From NCBI GenBank assembly GCA_947372535.1, contig CANBUA010000021.1, forward strand, positions 1 to 27,515: a stretch of 27,515 nt of DNA. The letters run 5' to 3'. The position numbers and the translations under genes were made by a program. Source of the stretch: Burkholderiales bacterium (GTDB taxonomy: Bacteria; Pseudomonadota; Gammaproteobacteria; Burkholderiales; Burkholderiaceae). This document shows, piece after piece, positions 23,090 to 27,515 of this stretch (the first letter of the stretch is position 1; every line of letters begins with the position of its first letter). A model generated the notes under the pieces. It worked only from the letters and a program-made list of their open reading frames with translations, had not been told where the DNA came from and did not search any database.

Positions 23090-23743
23090 ATGCGCGCCGA
23101 TCGAACGCTTGACACCCTGGACCCGACACGCCGCCATCTGCTGATGGGCGGTGCCGCGGCCGCCTTGGCGGCCTGGGCCACACCCGCCCGTGCCGCCGTC
23201 GAGATCGAAGGCGTACAGCTGGAGGACTCCGTCGTGGTGGGCGGGCGCAAGCTGCTGCTCAACGGGGCCGGCCTGCGTCGGCGCGGTTATTTCAAGGCCG
23301 ACGTGACGGCGCTGTATTTACCCGAGCGGCGCACCACGCCGGAGTCCATCCTCAAGCTCGACGGCCCACGCCGCATCCAGCTCAACCTCCTGCGCGAGTT
23401 CACGTCCTCGACCATCTCGCGCATCTTCATCTCGGACTTCAAGCAAGCGGCCACCGACGATGAGTTCAAGAAGCTCATCGACGTGATCAGCCAGATCGGC
23501 GCGGCCTACAGCAATGTCAAGCGCGTGGTCAAGGGCGATGTCGTCAACCTGGACTGGGTGCCCGGCAAGGGCTGGATGGCCATGCACAACGGCAAGATCC
23601 TGACCGGCGACAGCAACGGCCCCGTGGCCATCAACAACGAATTGGCCTACCAGGTCTACCTGCGCATGTACATCGGCCCCAATGCGCCGGACGAGTTGCG
23701 CAACAGCCTGCTGGGGCTGACCAAGCCACGTCAGGCCGAATGA
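23090..23743 (+). CDS. Chalcone-isomerase-like exported protein (Tat signal)
   Basis: A 217-residue protein with a twin-arginine signal: TRRHLLMG (about 13-20), a hydrophobic Ala-rich stretch, and predicted cleavage after ARA (about 35). The mature part fits the bacterial chalcone-isomerase-like family. VEIEGVQLEDSVVVGGRKLL (about 37-56) and NGAGLRRRGYFKADVTALYL (about 57-76) form its opening block. VYLRMYIGPNAPDELRNSLLG ends it. The reaction of bacterial members is mostly unknown; they are not flavonoid enzymes in general. GGAG 7 bp before the ATG is a good ribosome-binding site. It follows the SphA-like gene by 31 bp and probably shares its transcript. Its stop is 3 bp from the convergent peptidase stop. 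Confidence 0.88.
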   Translation: MRADRTLDTLDPTRRHLLMGGAAAALAAWATPARAAVEIEGVQLEDSVVVGGRKLLLNGAGLRRRGYFKADVTALYLPERRTTPESILKLDGPRRIQLNLLREFTSSTISRIFISDFKQAATDDEFKKLIDVISQIGAAYSNVKRVVKGDVVNLDWVPGKGWMAMHNGKILTGDSNGPVAINNELAYQVYLRMYIGPNAPDELRNSLLGLTKPRQAE

Positions 23744-23746
23744 CCG

Positions 23747-25684
23747 CTAGGCCGGGTTGTAGGCCGCCGGGTAGTGCGAGGACAAGGCCGGTGGCATGGG
23801 CGTGTCGATCAGCCCGGCGCTCAGCCGCAAGGCGTCGGCCGAGTCCATGCTCAACACACCGCCAGGGCTGTGGTTGAGCGCCTCTTCCACCCAGGCTCGC
23901 ATCAGCTGTGGGCGCAATGTCCAGGACAGCTCACGCACACCTGCCAGGGCATGCATGAGCCCATCGGCGTCTGGCGAGGCGTAGTCATCGACCGCGCCGC
24001 CAGTCGGCAGGCACCGCGCGATCACCTGCTCATACCAGGACCGCCCCTGGGGCGTGCCCAGGGCGTCACGACTGTCGTGCGGAACTAAGCGCGCCAGGTA
24101 AGCGGTCAACTGCACCAGGGGTTGGCGCTCGGCAGCTGTGAGTTGCGTCAGTTCACGGCCTTGACCCGTCACCGGCCGCATGAAGGCCGGACTGGCCTGA
24201 CTGGCCATGTCCATGCGATGGCGCAGCAGCAGCCACCACAGGCGGTCACGCGCGCTCACCCGACCATCGGCCTGCAAGAGTTGCCGCGCCGTCAGGACCA
24301 GGGCACGGCGTTGGTCGATGGGCTCCTGGGCCATCACACGCAACTGCCTCTCTAATTCAGGGACACGCCAGGGCGCAGGCAAGGCCAGGACGGTGGCCAG
24401 CAAAGCCTGGGCGTCCGGCAACTCGGCGGCTTCGCGCATCCACCAGCGCGCCTCGGCCTGATTGCCTTCGGTCATCAACAGCGCGAGCAGGGCCATGCGG
24501 CGCTGCAAGGGACCGGACAGACGCGCCAGGCGCCCCAGGTTCTCGGCCGTGTCGGGATCGGTGAGCAAGCGAGCCGTTGGTGCCACACGAGTGGCCGGCA
24601 GGACCCGTGGGGGCAACGCTGGCAAGGCGGCAGCAGGCATGGCCGCCAGCGGCGCCGGTGAGGTCGGCAATTCGGAGACGTATTGCGACGCCAGCGATTC
24701 ATCGGACAAGGCCGAGATGGGCAAGGCACTGCGCGGCCCGCCATAGATGCGTTCGATGCGCTCGGACAGCGGTGGATGAGAGGCCAGCCAGGGCGCTGTG
24801 CCGGAGGCCGTCAACCACAAAAAAGACAAGGCATCGGCCTGAGGATGATGCCAGCGCGAAGCCAGTGTCTGCTGCTCGTGCAGGGCCTTGCGCAGCACCT
24901 GGCCCAGCCCATCCTTGGCGCGGGTGAATTGCACGGCACGCGCATCGGCCAAAAACTCGCGCTGACGCGAAACCGCCGCCTGCAAGAGCCGCCCGGCCAG
25001 CCAGCCCAGCCAGCCGACGGCCGACAGCGCAAAGCCCACCACCCAGCGAGCCGGGTTGACATGCCCCGCATCCGAAGGCGACATGAGCGAGCGCCCCCAG
25101 CCATACAGCAGCGACAAACCCCAGACCAGCGACAAGAGGCGCATGCTCAGGCGGCCATCGCCCTCAGCCACGTGGCCGTACTCATGCGCGACCAGGCCTT
25201 GCAACTCGGCGCGGCTGAGGTGCTCCAGCGCGCCCTGGGTCACGCACAGGCAGGCATCGTGCGGGCCCCACCCGGCCACAAATGCGTTGATGGCGCGTTC
25301 CTTGGGCAGCACATGGGCCTTCAAAGGCGGCAGGCCGGAGGCCATGGCCATCTCGTCGGTCACATGAAGCAGGCGGCGCCACAAGGCATCGCCCGTGTCC
25401 TGCACCGGCACGCCACCCATCCACCGGGCCACGCGCGCGCCCCCGCCGTCACGCAGCCGCCAGGTCTCCATCCAGCAGCCGCCCAGCACGAAGAACAGCA
25501 CCAGCGCGGTGTTGGTCTCGAAGAACATGGCCGGCCAACCGATGGCCCAGGGCATCAAGGCCTTGTAGACCAGTGCCAGCACCGCATTGACGGCGATCAC
25601 CAAGGCCAGCACCAGCCAGAAAAACCACCACAGCAGGCGCCAGGTCTGCCCGCGGGCTTCGTCCTGGACGTGGCGCCAGCGCAT
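23747..25684 (-). CDS. M48 family membrane metallopeptidase with long C-terminal extension
   Basis: The 645-residue protein has two N-terminal membrane segments (about 18-42 and 55-73). The zinc site HEYGH (H167-E168..H171) is followed by paired hydrophobic segments (about 183-235) and the third ligand region SRQREFLADARAVQF (about 239-253, Glu243), the HtpX/Ste24 arrangement. Residues from about 345 on form a roughly 300-residue region without motifs I recognise. M48 proteases remove damaged or misfolded membrane proteins. The gene abuts the lemA stop (TGAATG), so LemA and protease are probably made together; LemA/M48 pairing is common in bacteria. It is the last gene of the queC-lemA-M48 operon. 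Confidence 0.92.
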   Translation of the reverse strand: MRWRHVQDEARGQTWRLLWWFFWLVLALVIAVNAVLALVYKALMPWAIGWPAMFFETNTALVLFFVLGGCWMETWRLRDGGGARVARWMGGVPVQDTGDALWRRLLHVTDEMAMASGLPPLKAHVLPKERAINAFVAGWGPHDACLCVTQGALEHLSRAELQGLVAHEYGHVAEGDGRLSMRLLSLVWGLSLLYGWGRSLMSPSDAGHVNPARWVVGFALSAVGWLGWLAGRLLQAAVSRQREFLADARAVQFTRAKDGLGQVLRKALHEQQTLASRWHHPQADALSFLWLTASGTAPWLASHPPLSERIERIYGGPRSALPISALSDESLASQYVSELPTSPAPLAAMPAAALPALPPRVLPATRVAPTARLLTDPDTAENLGRLARLSGPLQRRMALLALLMTEGNQAEARWWMREAAELPDAQALLATVLALPAPWRVPELERQLRVMAQEPIDQRRALVLTARQLLQADGRVSARDRLWWLLLRHRMDMASQASPAFMRPVTGQGRELTQLTAAERQPLVQLTAYLARLVPHDSRDALGTPQGRSWYEQVIARCLPTGGAVDDYASPDADGLMHALAGVRELSWTLRPQLMRAWVEEALNHSPGGVLSMDSADALRLSAGLIDTPMPPALSSHYPAAYNPA

Positions 25685-26296
25685 TCAGAGCACGACCTTG
25701 ATGCTGGCCCGCTCGGCATCGCTTTGGGTGGCTTGTAGCAAAGGCGCGCTGCGAAAGCCACATGGCCCGGCGATCACATTGGTGGGGAACTGCTCGATCC
25801 CGTTGTTGTAGTCGGTGGTGGCATCGTTGAACAGCTGGCGCGCGAAGGCCACCTTGTTCTCGGTGTGCGTCAGCTCCTCGCTGAGCTGGGTGAGCATGAC
25901 ATCGGCCTTGAGGTCCGGGTTGGCCTCGACCACGGCATGAAAGCCGCTCAAGGCGCTGCTCATGACCTCTTCGGCCAAGGCCAGGCTCTTGACCGGGCCG
26001 GCTTGGCCGGGGCGGGTGCGCACCAGCTCGCAGGCGGCCATGATCTGGTTACGGGCCGCGGCCAGGCGCTCCAGCGTGTCGCGCTCGTGGTCGAGGTATT
26101 TGCGGGCCACCTCGACCAGGTTGGGGATCAGGTCGTGTCGGCGCTTGAGTTGCACGTCGATCTGGGCAAAGGCGTTGGTGATGTCGTTGCGCAGCTTGAC
26201 CAGCCGGTTGTAGGCGCCCACCCCCCAGAACAACAGCAAGGCCAACACGCTCAAAGTGACGATTTGCGAGAGTTGCATGGTGGTGATGGGGCTCAC
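25685..26296 (-). CDS. lemA: LemA family protein
   Basis: A 203-residue protein with one N-terminal membrane segment (about 10-25) followed by [20 protein letters not shown] (about 29-48). It continues with [20 protein letters not shown] (about 50-69), the coiled-coil hallmark of LemA. LemA proteins are membrane-anchored helical-bundle proteins of poorly known function, often encoded beside M48 proteases or PDZ-less membrane proteases. The longest start is GTG at 26296, overlapping the queC stop (GTGA). An ATG at 26278 would shorten the protein by six residues. Neither has a separate ribosome-binding site, consistent with coupling. Confidence 0.94.
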   Translation of the reverse strand: MSPITTMQLSQIVTLSVLALLLFWGVGAYNRLVKLRNDITNAFAQIDVQLKRRHDLIPNLVEVARKYLDHERDTLERLAAARNQIMAACELVRTRPGQAGPVKSLALAEEVMSSALSGFHAVVEANPDLKADVMLTQLSEELTHTENKVAFARQLFNDATTDYNNGIEQFPTNVIAGPCGFRSAPLLQATQSDAERASIKVVL

Positions 26297-27072
26297 TGGC
26301 CGGTCGAAGAGCTGGCCAGCCGCGATACGACGTGCGCCAGGTGGATGTCATGGCCTTCGCGGCGCAGGTCGCAAGCCGGGCATTGGCCACAGCCGTAGCC
26401 CCAGGCATGGCGATGCTCTCGATCACCCAGGTAGCAGGTGTGGGTGTGCTCGACGATGAGGTCGTTGAGCGCCTGACCGCCGAGTTCCTCGGTGAGCGCC
26501 CAGGTCTGCGCCTTGGTCAGCCACATCAGCGGCGTCTCGATGGTCATGGGCGCCTCCAACCCGAGGCTGATGGCCACTTGCAGCGCCTTGAGCGTGTTGT
26601 CGCGGCAATCGGGGTAGCCGGAGTAATCGGTCTCGCACATGCCGCCCACCAGCACGCTGGCACCACGCCGGTAAGCCAGCGCCGCCGCGAAGTTCAAAAA
26701 AATCAGATTGCGCCCAGGCACGAAGGTGTTGGGCAGGCCATTGGCCTGCATCTCGATGGCGCGCGACTCGGTCAAGGCCGTGCTCGATATCTGCCCCAGC
26801 AGGCTCAGGTCGAGCATGTGGTCAGGACCCAGGGCAGAAGACCACTGCGGAAAGAGCTCGATCAGGATCTCGCGCACCGTGTCCCGGCAGGTCAACTCGA
26901 CCCGATGGCGCTGGCCGTAGTCGAAGCCCACGGTCTCGACCTGGCTGTAGCGTGACAAGGCCCATGCCAGACAGGCGGTGGAGTCCTGCCCACCGGAAAA
27001 CAACACGAGCGCCTTGCGCGGGTCGAGTCCCTGGGTGCTGGAAAAGGCGTTGGCGGCAGGGGTCATGGGCAT
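26293..27072 (-). CDS. queC: 7-cyano-7-deazaguanine synthase QueC
   Basis: A 259-residue enzyme with the PP-loop SGGQDST (S26-T32), which binds [15 protein letters not shown] (about 49-60) and [15 protein letters not shown] (about 119-133) are further family blocks. The zinc-binding cysteines are C213, C228, C231 and C234, in CYLGDREHR and GCGQCPAC. QueC converts 7-carboxy-7-deazaguanine, ammonia and ATP to preQ0 on the queuosine pathway. No other queuosine gene is in the window. Another in-frame ATG at 27066 could also serve as start. It overlaps lemA by 4 bp and is divergent from the ferredoxin-NADP reductase gene. Confidence 0.97.
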   Translation of the reverse strand: MPMTPAANAFSSTQGLDPRKALVLFSGGQDSTACLAWALSRYSQVETVGFDYGQRHRVELTCRDTVREILIELFPQWSSALGPDHMLDLSLLGQISSTALTESRAIEMQANGLPNTFVPGRNLIFLNFAAALAYRRGASVLVGGMCETDYSGYPDCRDNTLKALQVAISLGLEAPMTIETPLMWLTKAQTWALTEELGGQALNDLIVEHTHTCYLGDREHRHAWGYGCGQCPACDLRREGHDIHLAHVVSRLASSSTGQ

Positions 27073-27234
27073 GGGCGCGATCCGAAAAACGGGGCTTTCA
27101 GCGGTCTAAGACAGATTTCACCATAGCTTATGCCCCCACAACGTCCCCAAAGACAGGGGGTCGACTTGGCCGACAGCCCTGTTCTCGCGGACAATTGAAC
27201 GTTTTCGTCAGGCTCCACCCGAGGATTTGCCGTC
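27073..27234. promoter_or_regulatory. Divergent spacer between queC and fpr
   Basis: This 162-bp spacer should hold promoters for both genes. It contains an AT-richer patch with the small dyad CATA-GCT-TATG (27122-27132) and a possible hairpin CCCC (27145-27148) with GGGG (27156-27159). A weak plus-strand promoter, TTGGCC (27166-27171) with GACAAT (27190-27195), has an 18-bp spacer and is only 4/6 plus 4/6 to consensus. GAGGA at 27221-27225 is the ribosome-binding site for fpr. I see no preQ1 riboswitch-like structure before queC. Confidence 0.4.
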
Positions 27235-27515
27235 ATGGCCGCGTTCAATCAAGAAACCGTTACCCACGTCCATCACTGGAACGACACGCTGTTCAGCTTC
27301 AAGACCTCGCGCGACCCTGCCTTGCGTTTTGCCAGCGGGCACTTCGTGATGATCGGCCTGGAGGTCAACGGCAAGCCACTCATGCGTGCTTATTCGGTGG
27401 CCAGCGCCAATTATGAAGAGCATCTGGAGTTCCTGAGCATCAAGGTGCAGGATGGCCCCTTGACGTCGCGCCTGCAGCATCTGCAAGTGGGCGACAAGCT
27501 GCTGGTGAGCCGCAA
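27235..27515 (+). CDS. fpr: Ferredoxin-NADP reductase, N-terminal part (3' end outside window)
   Basis: The open frame from ATG 27235 runs 93 codons to the window edge. It begins MAAFNQETVTHVHHWNDTLF and contains LRFASGHFVMIGLEVNGKPL. It then has the FAD-binding RAYSVAS and SIKVQDGPLTSRLQHLQVGD, the standard order for bacterial Fpr-type flavoenzymes of about 257 residues. The enzyme moves electrons between NADPH and ferredoxin or flavodoxin in the cytoplasm and often serves oxidative-stress defence. GAGGA 9 bp upstream fixes the start. The NADP-binding half is not visible. Confidence 0.95.
   Translation, partial: MAAFNQETVTHVHHWNDTLFSFKTSRDPALRFASGHFVMIGLEVNGKPLMRAYSVASANYEEHLEFLSIKVQDGPLTSRLQHLQVGDKLLVSR

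Noticed and set aside
21976..23262. 428-codon open frame antisense to the SphA-like and chalcone-isomerase-like genes
   Set aside because: It spans two real genes and their spacer on the other strand, and its composition is that of a shadow frame.
27073..27234. preQ1 riboswitch before queC
   Set aside because: The region lacks the compact hairpin with A-rich tail and ribosome-binding overlap expected of that class.
1..27515. CRISPR array, tRNA/rRNA genes, insertion sequences or prophage genes
   Set aside because: No regularly spaced repeats, tRNA-like cloverleaf, transposase motif or terminal inverted repeat was seen on either strand.

Overview
The window is about 27.5 kb of GC-rich, tightly packed bacterial chromosome. 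Gene content points to a betaproteobacterium of the order Burkholderiales, probably a Comamonadaceae/Sphaerotilaceae-type genus. This rests on the very long YhdP-family protein divergent from glnE, the mannose-type EIIA plus HPr pair, the LemA/M48 pair next to queC, and an EpsD-type peptidyl-prolyl isomerase within exopolysaccharide genes. The genus is an inference. I see no tRNA, rRNA, CRISPR array, insertion sequence or phage gene, and no gap longer than 163 bases between genes.

Region 1 (1-9794) is part of an exopolysaccharide locus. Plus-strand genes run from the 3' end of a GH99/WbsX-like protein through a Wzy/O-antigen-ligase-type membrane protein, a GT2 and three GT4-like glycosyltransferases; several starts overlap the preceding stop as ATGA. 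They meet head-on with a minus-strand group: an EpsD-like lipoprotein, a DUF1972 glycosyltransferase and another GT4. The two opposed glycosyltransferase genes overlap by 11 bp at 6208-6218. Together these genes would assemble and polymerise a repeat unit. Chain-length, flippase, priming transferase and exosortase genes are not in the window. The three gaps flanking the minus-strand genes are rich in short perfect dyads.

Region 2 (9930-19171) is mostly housekeeping. A rhombosortase-like rhomboid protease lies directly behind glnE. glnE is divergent from a 1485-residue YhdP homologue, an inner-membrane-anchored protein of the phospholipid-transport AsmA-like family. A DUF4197 protein and a TlpA-type thioredoxin-like lipoprotein follow, with start codons only 19 bp apart.

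Region 3 (19227-23743) holds a signalling-like protein that resembles a hybrid histidine kinase but lacks the phospho-accepting His and Asp. It also holds a small lipoprotein, overlapping EIIA-Man and HPr genes with no Enzyme I gene behind them, a SphA/MetA-type outer-membrane protein, and a Tat-exported chalcone-isomerase-like protein.

Region 4 (23747-27515) is a minus-strand operon queC-lemA-M48 peptidase with overlapping or abutting genes, divergent from a ferredoxin-NADP reductase gene cut by the window edge.

No wholly new defence or mobile system is evident. The most notable items are the apparent pseudo hybrid kinase, the orphan EIIA/HPr pair, the rhombosortase coupled to glnE beside an EpsD-type locus, and the dyad-dense spacers around the epsD-like gene.
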